From positions 310,001 to 374,000 of the forward strand of contig CM066290.1 in assembly GCA_033816765.1 (NCBI GenBank): DNA of 64,000 nucleotides, read 5' to 3'. Shown piece after piece: positions 31,688 to 41,432 of the stretch. How positions within the stretch are numbered: position 1 is the first letter of the stretch; each line of letters starts with the position of its first letter. The position numbers were made by a program, and so were the translations under genes. The stretch is from Nothopassalora personata. Its lineage: Eukaryota; Ascomycota; Dothideomycetes; Mycosphaerellales; Mycosphaerellaceae. Below the pieces are notes generated by a model. It saw only the letters and a list, made by a program, of their open reading frames with translations, was not told the DNA's origin and did not search any database.

Positions 31688-31849
31688 TATAAGGGGCGGG
31701 CCCCTGTTTCTTAGTATAGGCTACGCCTATGCGTTCGGATTGCTTTCCGACACCTTTTCTTCGGACAGCTTATAACTTCCCCTTTCTTCTATATCGAACT
31801 TATTATAAACTTTATAGAACTTTAGTATATACGTCGTTTACCCGTAATA
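31688..31849 (+). repeat. 3' LTR of element G
   Basis: 162 bp, partner of 25045-25206, preceded by a long purine run ending GGAGGTAG. Confidence 0.85.
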
Positions 31850-34513
31850 ACTACGTCTAGTAGCCTACCTATCTAAGAGAATGTTGCCGTAGGAGTATAA
31901 CTATAATATATATAATAAGGAGCTCTTAGCTATTGTTAAGGCCTTCGAAGAATAGCGCCTAGAGCTAGCGGCTAGAGACATCGACTACGTAGATAGCGAC
32001 TACGAAAACTTCCTCGCCGACCTAAGCGGTAAGCCGGTACTTGTCTATTCGGATTATAAGAACCTCGAGTATGTTATAACTACTAAGGAACTAAATAGGC
32101 GCTAAGTACGCTAGGTAGAGTTCTTGTTACAGTTCCACTTTAAAATTATCTATCGACTAGGCGTATAAGGAGGTAAGCCCGATAGTCTTACCCGCCGGTT
32201 ATAAGACGCAATACGTAAAGGCGAAGGGGAAGATAACCCGCGACACACGTAATAGAACCGTGTACTCTTAGGTCCCGAGTTGTTTATGCCTAAGCTCTTA
32301 GTAAGTCGAGTTCTATAGCTTTCGGCATTAGAAGCTACTAGCGTCGTGGACGACGACCTGTAGCGCGACATTCGAGTCCTATACGACTAGTAAGAGCCGT
32401 AGGAAGCCTTATAATAGCTAGCGGCTAGTAATAAGGTTAAGATGCTTTATAGGTATAAGATTAACTCTAAGCATACGATAGCTATAGATAGTATAATCTA
32501 CGTTAAGAATAGAGAAGGTAGTTATAGCCTCTATATCCTAGAGCTAGTAGAAGACGACGAAGACAACACGGTGTATGCTCGTATCGTAAAAGCATTTCAC
32601 GACGCCCTAGCCGCGGGTCATCTAGGTAAGACTAAGACTAACACCCTATTAAAGCGCTACTATATCTAGCTAGGTATAACACGTTTCATCCGCGAGTTCT
32701 ATAGAGGATACACTATATGTACGAATGTAAATCTAGTATAAGATACTAAGCATAGACTACTAGCACTACTGCTAGTGCCTCTCGACACATGGGACGATAT
32801 TACGATAGACTTCGTAGTTGATCTACCCGAAGGATACTATAGTACCAATAGGCAAAAGTATAAGAACATCCTTACTATTACCGACCGTCTAAGTAAGGAA
32901 CGACACTTAATCCCCGTACTGAATATAACTGCCGAATATATTGCTTTTATTTACCTTAAGTACGTGTTTAGCCGTTATAGATTACCTAAGTCGATCGTAA
33001 CCGATAGAGGACCTTAGTAGCTATCCGCATTCTAGAAACGATTATACTAACTATTTAGTATTAAGCGTAAGCTTTCTACAGGGTATTACCCTTAGACCGA
33101 CGGCTAGAGCGAGATTACGAATAAGGGCATAGAGAAGTACCTACGGACGTACATTAACTACGTATAGGATGATTAGCCGGACTAGTTACCATTAGTAGAA
33201 TTTATAGCGAATAATTATGTTTCTAAAACTACTAGCTTCTCTCTATTTATAGTAACAATAGGTAAGAACCCGAGGTACTTAGATGCTAAAGTTATGCTCC
33301 CTCTCGAGTTAATGCTACATAAGTAACGTCTCGATGCACAATTAGCTATAGCATTCGGGGCTAGGATAAATGAGATTCGCGCTTAACTCCGTAATGCAAT
33401 GTAGATAGTATAAGATACCTAAGCTAAGTACGCTAACCGCCGAAGAACGATTGCCCTAGTATATAAGGTCGGAGACATAGTACACATTAGCACTAAGAAC
33501 TAGCATACGACAAGACTATCTAAGAAACTAGATTATAAGTATGTAGGACTATATGCTATTAAGGAAGTTCTACTACACGACACCTATAAGGTCGCATTAC
33601 TAGACTCTCTAAGTAACCTCTATAACGGATTTTATGCTAACTATCTAAGGCTAGCCTACGATCTAGTTATAGGACAAGTCGTCCCTACGCTACTACTAAT
33701 TAAGGTAGAGGATAACGAAGGCGAGACCTACTAAGAATAGTATATAGAGAGGATCGTCGACTCGCATAGATTGCTACCGCTAGGTCGTGCTCTAGCCGGA
33801 GGAAAAGTTCCGATCTATAAGTACTGTATAAAATGGGTAGGTAACAATAAGCTAACTTAGGAGCCTATAGAGAATATAATTGTAATAGTAGCCGCCTCTA
33901 TCGCTAACTTCTATTATAACTACCCTACGGCCCCTAGACTAGCCGGCTTTATACTACCGCTAGGATAGATTACGAACGAGGAAGTACTATCTAATAACGC
34001 GGGCGCCCTTAGCGCTGCGATAATTACGTCTAACCTAGTAACCGTAGGAGGGCTACGCGAATTAATCGTGTAGGTGCCTACGGCTCTTCTAGTAGAAGGT
34101 AACGGCCCGTATAAAGATAATAACCCGCTAGGCATAGCGCCTATAAAGGTAACCGATAACTAGTAAGGTGCGAGTAACACGCGAAACGGGCATTAAGCTT
34201 CCCTTAGTACGGTAACGACGACGGTTCTATTAGCGTAAGTTAATATAGGGCCCCGTAGCTCTTTAGTAACCTAAGTAACAGCCGATGTAATTAGCTCTCT
34301 CGCGGAGTTCGCTTACCGTTGTAGCTAGCGTAACATATCCTATATAGGCTAAGTTAGCGACCGAGATAGAGCGGTAGAAGCGCATAGCGCGGGCCTAGAC
34401 GACGACGACGCAATAAACAGTAAATTGGAGGATAATATAGCGTTCGTACACGCCTATAGTAAGGTAATAGGTGATACGGCACATAGGAGTAACCGTTTTA
34501 AAGGGGGGGGTAG
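31850..34513 (+). pseudogene. 5'-truncated pol of element F (RNase H-integrase-chromodomain), relative of E1
   Basis: Begins abruptly inside RNase H, just after the G LTR, and aligns by eye with E1 Pol: NKELLAIVKAFEEW, then KNLEYVITTKELNRR, DSLTRR, the integrase zinc domain with FHDALAAGHLG, and the catalytic core DFVVDLPEG and IVTDRG. Two windows (32442-32669 and 32775-33017) happen to be stop-free but are fragments, not genes. The frame runs to a TAG directly after a purine tract and directly before the LTR, exactly as in E1. The RT, protease and gag parts are missing. RIP-mutated. Confidence 0.8.
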
Positions 34514-34687
34514 TATAACGGCCTATAGCCGCATAGCGAGTGAACGTAGCAAGTTACGTAACCGGGCCCGGGCCGACCCGCGTGCCTCGGCTTGTATATT
34601 AACTTCTCGCGCCTCGCGCACCTCTTAGATAGCTTATCTAACAACTTCGTACTACCTAAGTAGGTACCCTTATACTATAAGATAGAG
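34514..34687 (+). repeat. 3' LTR of element F (right end uncertain)
   Basis: Starts TATAACGG directly after AAAGGGGGGGGTAG. It shares order and patches with the E1 LTR, notably CGCGCC and CTCTTAGATAG near the expected RNA start. The outer end is not clearly defined because it joins the 5'-truncated element C1. Confidence 0.6.
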
Positions 34688-34689
34688 TA

Positions 34690-36494
34690 CCGGAATAGAC
34701 ACCTATAGAAAGACCGCGACGCGTAAGCGGTTCGTAGGTTAGAAACTATCGAGGCTTTAACTAAGAAGGGCAAATAGGGAAAAGGTAGAGGACTAGGTAA
34801 GGGTCGCTCCTAAGTCTAAGTTTCTATATAGACCCCTTAAGGTAAGTCGATACGAGTCTAGCGCGTTACTTACGAGGCGCCGTCGAGACGCGTAAGGGCT
34901 TTCGCGAGGCTACGTTTCTTCTAGATAATGGTATAGATTTAAGCTTAGTATCGTACGAGTATGTACTCCGATACTAGATATAGCCTATTAGTAGTATAAA
35001 GCTTCTAAATCTAGAGTCGTATACGTAGGACTAGGGGCATTACTACGGCGCCTATATGGTTCGCGTACGACTAGCTAACGATATAGGAGTAGAGCGCGTA
35101 AGCAACGCTATCTACTATATAGCGCCTATAGGTAGGCCGTTAGTCATTTTAGGTAGACCCTAGCGGTATCGTAATCGGATAGTAAAGGCCGATAAGGATA
35201 ACTAGTAATACTACGGTATAGAGACGCCTACGATTTAGTAGCGTAACGTACGCGAGTTCCTTAAGGATCTTAAGAGCTTAAAGTAGGTTTATACGATAAG
35301 TGTTCGGGCTATTACTATAGTAGTACCCGAAGGAGAGGGCCCCTCGTAGCCTAAAGAATTTATAGACTTCCGAGATGTATACGTACCTAATAAGTAGGCG
35401 AAGCGTAAGATGCCCGACGGGGTTAAGTATGCGATTAATCTCGTTAAAGGAAAGAAACCCCCTTTTAAGCCGCTATACTACTAGTCCTTAACTAAGCTAG
35501 AGGCCTTAAAGGAGTACCTTACGTAAGTAATAGAGAAGGGGTAGATTAGGCGATCCGTAAGCGAGGCGGGTACGCCTATCCTATTCGTACTAAAGAAGAA
35601 TAGTACTCTTAGGCTCTATGTAGATTATAGAGGCCTAAATAAGATTATAGTAAAGAACCGGTACCTACTACCCCTAATTAGTAAGACCTTAGATAGGCTA
35701 TAGGGCGCTAGGCTCTTTACTATAATCGACCTATAGGATGCCTACTACCGTATTCCTATTAAGCGAGGAGACGAGTAGAAGACTACGTTTTGTACGCGAT
35801 ACGGTTACTACGAGTACTTAGTTATACCTTTTAGGTTAACTAACGTACTAGCTACCTTTTAGGGGTACATTAACAAGGCCCTTACTAGGTTAGTAGATAA
35901 CATCTACGTAGTCTACCTAGATAACATTCTCATCTATAGCGTAACGCGTAAGGAGCACGTACGAGCCGTACGCGCAGTACTAGAGAGGCTACGAAAGTTC
36001 GCCCTATTTACGAACCTAAAGAAGTATAGCTTCTTCTAGGAGAATACCGAGTTCCTAGGATTTATCGTAAGTATCGTAGGCGTATCGATAGATAGGAGTA
36101 GGGTAGCCGTAATCGAGGAATAGCCTACGCCTATAAGTTTTTATAAGGTTTAATCCTTCCTAGGATTCTATAACTTCTATAGGCGCTTTATCGAAGGGTT
36201 CTCGAGGATTACAAAGCTATTAATAGACCTACTAAAGGGATGTAAGAATAGTAAGAAGTAAGGGCCTCTTATATAGTCCGCTTACGAGGAGTAAGCGTTC
36301 TAACGGCTAAAAGCTAGGTTCCTCGGAGCACCTATCCTAAGGCACTTCGATCCTTCGTTACGTACGAGGGTTAAGACGGATGCCTTAGGTTTTACGATTA
36401 TAGGCATTATCTCTTAGCTATTTAGGACTAAGTAGCATTTAATTGCCTTCTATTCTCGTAAGATAATACCTACCGAGTGTAATTATAAGACCTA
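34690..36494 (+). pseudogene. Gag end, protease, RT and start of RNase H of C1
   Basis: Protease-like sequence near 34.93-35.2 kb is followed by [15 protein letters not shown] at about 35.6 kb, the TRYGYYEYLVIPF region near 35.8 kb and the YLDN version of YLDD near 35.91 kb. RNase H begins near 36.36 kb and is cut at ECNYKT by E2. TAG stops recur. Confidence 0.75.
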
Positions 36495-36678
36495 TGTAAG
36501 GGCGCGCGTACCATAGGGTCCGAATGAGATAGTTGTTGTTCTACGAAGCTACGAAAGAGGAGCGCGAGGCGCGGCGGATAGATAAAGCATCGCCAAGCCG
36601 CGCTAACCCGATGCGGAAGGTCCGAGGTTCCGCCGGGACGACGCATCGTCAGTGAAGGGTCGCGGGCTGCCCGTGACA
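36495..36678 (-). repeat. 3' LTR of E2, with an 8-bp tandem duplication
   Basis: Identical to the 5' LTR except that CTACGAAG (36541-36548) is an extra copy before CTACGAAA. The extra unit lies at the edge of the segment predicted to act as self-primer (36536-36544). The last 25 codons of Pol, including the stop, are inside this LTR. Confidence 0.95.
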
Positions 36679-39600
36679 GTACCCCCCCTCTCAAAACTCG
36701 TCTCAGTCCTCTGAGCGTTCAGTCCATTAACTCGCCTATCCATCGTCTTGTGCGGCCACTTATCACCCTTGCCTGTCGAACTCCATAATCGTGCAAACGT
36801 CCAATCGTCTTCAAGGTCGTCCTCCATCTCTGTCACTACTGCTGCGGCTTGCGCATCAGACTCTGTTTGCTCATACTGCTGGCACGCCCAGGGCCTAAGC
36901 CCCTCTTCGGCGAACGCTCGCGTCTGATCCTTTTGACCAAGGTTGGGTATCAATGCAGGCTCTGCAGGGTTCGCTAGAACATCGGTACAACTGTCTGTTC
37001 TGTCGTAGAGCTGAGGGCGGCGGCTTGCACCGTGATCCTCAGTTGGGACGACGGACTTTCCTGTAACCTGATCATCGTAGCGGTGCGTAGTGAACATGCG
37101 CTGACCAGATTCTATCAGAGGCAAGGCTCGGCTAGGCTTATTTGTGGCGGTGTCTCTGTCGACCCTGATCGTGTTAAGTCCGAGCACCTCATTGACTGGA
37201 GACCAGTCAGATGGCGTTGCGAAGCCCTGAGGCGTGGGCAAATCCGGCCGGCTGTGGTGAAAGTCCGCAAGAGCGGCGGCTGCCCTCACAAACAGGTCCT
37301 CTGCAGGTTGCCAAGTCTCTCCGGCCTCCATATCCTGATAGCCAGTCCATCGCACCTTGTACCAAGTGTCCACCTTGCGCTTCTTTCCCTTCTTCACTTT
37401 GCCTGCGCGCTTCCGCGTGTACATGTCCAAGATCTTGTCCACCTCATATTCTGGTGCCGGGGCTGTGACTGTGACATCGGCGACTGCGTCAGCTGCAGTT
37501 GTGTCGGGTTCGATGGCCACTGGCGGCGGCGGTGCCAGGTGCTGTCCCTCGAGCGGTGGGAGATCGGGGTTGTCGGCTCGCTGTAACAGGGAGGTGTGGA
37601 AGCAATTATCGAGTCCGCTCAATGCATCCGACAGGTTCAGCTTGTATGACAGCCTAGCGGGCATCACCTCCGTGATCTGGTACGGTCCTGCATATCTGCG
37701 GTCCAGCTTCTTGGATGGTCGAGTGGTGCGAATGTTCTTCGTGCTTAGATACACCCAGTCGCCAACCTTGTAGTCTGGTGGGATGCTTCGGTGCCTGTTT
37801 GCTGCTTCGGCTTGCAGCGCCTGTGACATCCTCATGTTCTCTTGAAGATTGCGATGTAGCTCACAGATGCGTTTGGCGAAGGCTTCGGCTGACTTGCTGT
37901 CGAGTCGCTGAAGGGTTGTCATGTGTCGGTCCTTGCCTGCTTGCAAATCGATACGCTCGGTGAACTCTGGGTTATATCCAACATTGGCGTAGAACGGTGA
38001 CACTCCAGTGGTCTCCGACACTCGGTTGTTAATAGCGAACTGCGCTAAGCACAGCCAGTCGGCCCAGTCGCTCTGTGCCTCATTCGTGAAGGTGCGTAAG
38101 TACTGTTCCATCTCTTGGTTAGTGCGTTCTGATTGCCCATCCGTTTCAGGGTGGTAGGAGGAACTCAGCTTCCTGCTGATGCGCAGCATCTTGCATAGGC
38201 GCTTCCAGAAAGTGGCGATGAACTGCTTTCCGCGATCAGACGTGATGGTTTCTGGGAGGCCATGCCGGGTGAACACGTGCTTTAAGAAAAGTCGCGCCGC
38301 GTTCTGCGCTGTCATCGCGCCGATGGGTATCAGTTCCACTTCCTTAGTGAGTCTGTCGGTGACTGTCATAACATTGGTGTAAGTCATGCCGTCGAGTTCG
38401 CTTGGTGGCAGGTCAACCACAAAGTCAACTGCGATGTGTTGCCAAGGTCGTTCTGGCACCGAAAGTGGGTGCAGTAATCCAGGTGGCTGGGTATGCACAG
38501 ATTTCGTCGTGCGGCACCTGCGGCAATTCGCGTTGTATCTGCGCACAGATCTAGCCAAACCAGGCCAGTAGAATTCACGTGCAACGAGCTCGTAGGTGCG
38601 GGCTCTGCCTGGGTGACCGGCCGCTGGGGTGTCACGGTTCATCTTGACTATCCGAGTGCGGAGCTTCTGGTCCTCTGGCACCCATAGACTCCAGTCATTA
38701 TACTGGTTACGGACGTACAGCAGGTCCCCTTCGACCTTGCAGTGTACTGGATGCACCTTCGCTTTCTGAAGGAGTGCTGGGGTCTCGCCCTTCTGCAGGG
38801 CTCTGATAGCTGACTTCAGGTCTGCATCCGCGGCATAAGCCATTGTCATTCTGTACTCGAGTTCGGCTTCCTGTTCCGTCTCGGATGCTGTCTGCGTCTG
38901 CGTGGACGGTATGAATTCGGTGGCCTCCGGGTTCAGGGCTTCCTCAATTGGTGCGGTAGGTGTGTTCTCAACAGGTGCAACATCCTCAGCCGCATCTTCG
39001 ACAGTTGCGCGCATCGAGTCGATCTTAAGAAATCGCTCAGGCGGCAGCAACGTCTGATGCTGATGCTGATTTCGCGGATCGTCCACCCCCTGCGGAAGGT
39101 CCTGGCTGCGTCTCGTGAGGCTGTCAGGCTTTGTGCCTTGGACACCTGGTCGATAGACAATACGGAAGTTGAACTGGGACAGGAATTCGGCCCAACGTGC
39201 CTGGCGCCGATTCAGCTGCTTAGTGGTCATAAAGTACTCCAAGTTCTTGTGATCCGTGAACACCTTCACGGGTTCGATGGTGTCATCATCCGCCTCGCAG
39301 GCCAACTCCGGGCGCCATTCCTCGAAGGCCTTAATAATCGCTAGAAGCTCCTTGTCATAAATCTCATAGTTGCATTCCTGCGGGCTCAGCTTCTTTGAAT
39401 AGAATGCTACAGGGTGAAGCACGCCTTCCTCGTCGTACTGAGAAAGCACTCCGGCGTTCACGAAATCTGATGAGTCCGTTTCGACTACTGTTTGCCTACC
39501 GGGCACATAGTGTGCGAGCATACCGGCTTTGCTGAATGCTGCCTTCAGAGCGTCAAATGCTGCTTGGCATGCTGGTGTCCAGTCAACCCTGCGATTCTTG

Positions 39601-41426
39601 TGATTACTAGGTCCATTTGACTTGGTCAATTCGGTCAGCGGCGCTGCGAGGCGTGAGAAGGCCTCGATGAACCGTCTGTAAAAGTTGGCGAATCCGAGGA
39701 ACGCCTGCACATCCTTGAGGTTGGAAGGTGCTTCCCATGACTGGATACATTCAAGCTTCTCTGGGTCCATTTCGATGCCATCTGGGGTGATAATAAGTCC
39801 CAGGTACTTAACTCGCTGCTGGTGGAACTCGCACTTGTCGATGTCGACCGTCAGTCCGGCATCCCTCAATTTTGCTAGTACCTTGCGCACATGTTCGATG
39901 TGCTCCTCCAGTGTGTCGCTAAAAATTAAAACGTCGTCCAGGTACGCGGAGACGAAGTCATCCAGGTGTTCTTGTAACACGCTGTTAATGTATGACTGAA
40001 ACGACGCAGGGCCATTGCATAGGCCGAATGGTAACACAAGACATTCGTACACCCCATATCGTGTAGCGAATGCTGTAAGCCATTCGTGCCCTTCTGCAAT
40101 GCGAAGCTTGTTGAAGGCTGCGACGATGTCCAGCTTCGTGAAGTACCTCTTGCCGTGCATGCGGTTCAGTGTCTCTTGGATTAGCGGTATAGGGTACCTG
40201 TTCTTGATAGTGATCGCATTGAGTCCTCGGTAGTCGATGCACACGCGCAGTCCACCGCCTGGCTTTCTGACTACCAGTACTGGTGCCGGCGATTGGCTCG
40301 TCTTCTGTCCTGCTGGCCGGACTTTGCCTTGTTGCTCCTGTTCGGTGACCCACTTCTTGACTGCTTCATTCTCCTGAGGCGCCAGTCCGTAGGGCTTACG
40401 GTATGGCGGTTCTTGGGGCCCATCAGGCTTGATGTGAATTTCGTGGTCGATTCCAGGTCTGTGAGGAGGAAGTCCTTCATGGTCTTTCGCTGAGAATGCA
40501 TCTACGAGATCATGGTATTCTGGTGGGAGCTTCTCCTTCGGGTTATGGTTGAACTCCTTGTTCAGGAACTGATCCAAGTCATCAGCTGCCATTGCGCTCA
40601 GCTTGATCTCACCATCGCCTTCTTCGTCCTCTTTGCCGGTAGATAGTATGTAGAAACATTCAGCGCCAGGTCGGTGCGCGTACATCTCGAAGGCGCGCTG
40701 CGTGACGCCTATACACTCGACTTCCTCATCATCGTCGTACAGGCCCATCGAGGATAGGTTCAGTTCTGCTTCTGCCCCTCCTGCCGTGAAGCTGCGATCA
40801 TCGGTGAAGGGCTCTGGTCCATATTTCATTGCTTCCTTACGTTGTCGGTGTCGATGGTTCAGGGACTGGACTGTTGTCGATGTCTTGTTCTTAAGACAGT
40901 GACCAAAGCAGTAGTCTGATCTGAGTGCCACTTCACCGGTCTCCCAGAAGATGTTTGGGTTGTGCGTGCTCAGCCATGGCAGGCCCAGGACGATGTCGTA
41001 TTCGAGGTCGGTTATGTAGCATAGCATTTGCTCGTGATGACCGTCGATATCAACATCGACGAGGGCTACGTGCGTGATGCGACGTGCAGCAGCCTTACCA
41101 TCCCCAAGGGTCAGGTTCTTGTTGCGCACAAGGGGTATCAAGGGTATTCTGTGTTTGCGTGTGAACTTCCAGTCGAGAAAGAGAGAGGTGGAAGCAGAGT
41201 CTACAAGGCCTCGTGCCTTCCCATGCTGTATCATTACTGGGAGTACTATGTGAGGGTGTACATCTGGTTGCTGCGGCTCCAATGCGCAGGCCGATATCTT
41301 CAGCTCCTCACCATAGTCTGTATCCGTGTCTTGCTCTTGCACTCTGTGTCTCTCAATCTCATGCTCTTTCTGTCCTTGGTTGTTCGGTTGACCACTGTCT
41401 GCCACGCTTAGGCAGTGGCCTCGCCA
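36603..41426 (-). CDS. pol: Pol polyprotein of E2 (PR, RT, RNase H, integrase, chromodomain)
   Basis: About 1,600 codons in the -1 frame after Gag, entered by frameshifting at 41426-41432; no ATG heads the frame (GTG at 41405 is used for numbering). Protease motif DSAS at 69-72, where D-S/T-G is usual. RT YLDD at 488-491. RNase H with ETDSSD. Integrase CRRC at 961-964; the position of the first zinc-binding His is Arg (RDTPAAGH). Catalytic D994, D1057 and E1093 with D-x35-E. Chromodomain from about 1319 with a Lys-rich insertion before WYKVRWTGY. A tail of about 200 residues lacks known domains and its last 25 codons lie in the 3' LTR. Whether the variant protease and zinc sites are functional is untested. 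Confidence 0.94.
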   Translation of the reverse strand, partial: WRGHCLSVADSGQPNNQGQKEHEIERHRVQEQDTDTDYGEELKISACALEPQQPDVHPHIVLPVMIQHGKARGLVDSASTSLFLDWKFTRKHRIPLIPLVRNKNLTLGDGKAAARRITHVALVDVDIDGHHEQMLCYITDLEYDIVLGLPWLSTHNPNIFWETGEVALRSDYCFGHCLKNKTSTTVQSLNHRHRQRKEAMKYGPEPFTDDRSFTAGGAEAELNLSSMGLYDDDEEVECIGVTQRAFEMYAHRPGAECFYILSTGKEDEEGDGEIKLSAMAADDLDQFLNKEFNHNPKEKLPPEYHDLVDAFSAKDHEGLPPHRPGIDHEIHIKPDGPQEPPYRKPYGLAPQENEAVKKWVTEQEQQGKVRPAGQKTSQSPAPVLVVRKPGGGLRVCIDYRGLNAITIKNRYPIPLIQETLNRMHGKRYFTKLDIVAAFNKLRIAEGHEWLTAFATRYGVYECLVLPFGLCNGPASFQSYINSVLQEHLDDFVSAYLDDVLIFSDTLEEHIEHVRKVLAKLRDAGLTVDIDKCEFHQQRVKYLGLIITPDGIEMDPEKLECIQSWEAPSNLKDVQAFLGFANFYRRFIEAFSRLAAPLTELTKSNGPSNHKNRRVDWTPACQAAFDALKAAFSKAGMLAHYVPGRQTVVETDSSDFVNAGVLSQYDEEGVLHPVAFYSKKLSPQECNYEIYDKELLAIIKAFEEWRPELACEADDDTIEPVKVFTDHKNLEYFMTTKQLNRRQARWAEFLSQFNFRIVYRPGVQGTKPDSLTRRSQDLPQGVDDPRNQHQHQTLLPPERFLKIDSMRATVEDAAEDVAPVENTPTAPIEEALNPEATEFIPSTQTQTASETEQEAELEYRMTMAYAADADLKSAIRALQKGETPALLQKAKVHPVHCKVEGDLLYVRNQYNDWSLWVPEDQKLRTRIVKMNRDTPAAGHPGRARTYELVAREFYWPGLARSVRRYNANCRRCRTTKSVHTQPPGLLHPLSVPERPWQHIAVDFVVDLPPSELDGMTYTNVMTVTDRLTKEVELIPIGAMTAQNAARLFLKHVFTRHGLPETITSDRGKQFIATFWKRLCKMLRISRKLSSSYHPETDGQSERTNQEMEQYLRTFTNEAQSDWADWLCLAQFAINNRVSETTGVSPFYANVGYNPEFTERIDLQAGKDRHMTTLQRLDSKSAEAFAKRICELHRNLQENMRMSQALQAEAANRHRSIPPDYKVGDWVYLSTKNIRTTRPSKKLDRRYAGPYQITEVMPARLSYKLNLSDALSGLDNCFHTSLLQRADNPDLPPLEGQHLAPPPPVAIEPDTTAADAVADVTVTAPAPEYEVDKILDMYTRKRAGKVKKGKKRKVDTWYKVRWTGYQDMEAGETWQPAEDLFVRAAAALADFHHSRPDLPTPQGFATPSDWSPVNEVLGLNTIRVDRDTATNKPSRALPLIESGQRMFTTHRYDDQVTGKSVVPTEDHGASRRPQLYDRTDSCTDVLANPAEPALIPNLGQKDQTRAFAEEGLRPWACQQYEQTESDAQAAAVVTEMEDDLEDDWTFARLWSSTGKGDKWPHKTMDRRVNGLNAQRTETSFERGGTVTGSPRPFTDDASSRRNLGPSASG
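36682..36692 (-). other. Polypurine tract of E2
   Basis: Minus strand reads GAGAGGGGGGG, then TAC, then the LTR start TGTCACGG. Pol reads straight through it into the LTR. Confidence 0.8.
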
Positions 41427-41432
41427 TTTCCC
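41390..41432 (-). promoter_or_regulatory. Programmed -1 frameshift signal of E2
   Basis: Heptamer GGGAAAT (complement of 41426-41432) in the register G GGA AAT, a 5-nt spacer GGCGA, then GGCCACTG (complement of 41413-41420) pairing with CAGTGGTC (complement of 41390-41397), 8 bp including one G-U, with a 15-nt loop. The Gag stop TAA lies within the loop. The same layout as in E1, with different sequence, supports selection for it. Confidence 0.8.

Larger units (their letters stand above)
25045..31849 (+). mobile_element. RIP-degraded Ty3/gypsy chromovirus G
   Basis: Two 162-bp LTRs (25045-25206 and 31688-31849) with TATAAGGGGC at the start (originally TGTAAG) and CCCGTAACA or CCCGTAATA at the end. 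The plus strand carries gag, protease, RT, RNase H, integrase and chromodomain up to about 30.2 kb, then about 1.4 kb of extra sequence, a polypurine tract (about 31666-31687) and the 3' LTR. The flanks TAGTA and ACTAC do not match and belong to different host elements (H LTR on the left, F pol on the right), so this copy looks recombinant. Confidence 0.85.

Noticed and set aside
32442..33017. Two stop-free stretches as short genes
   Set aside because: They are chance stop-free segments of the RIP-degraded integrase region of element F and line up with E1 Pol.
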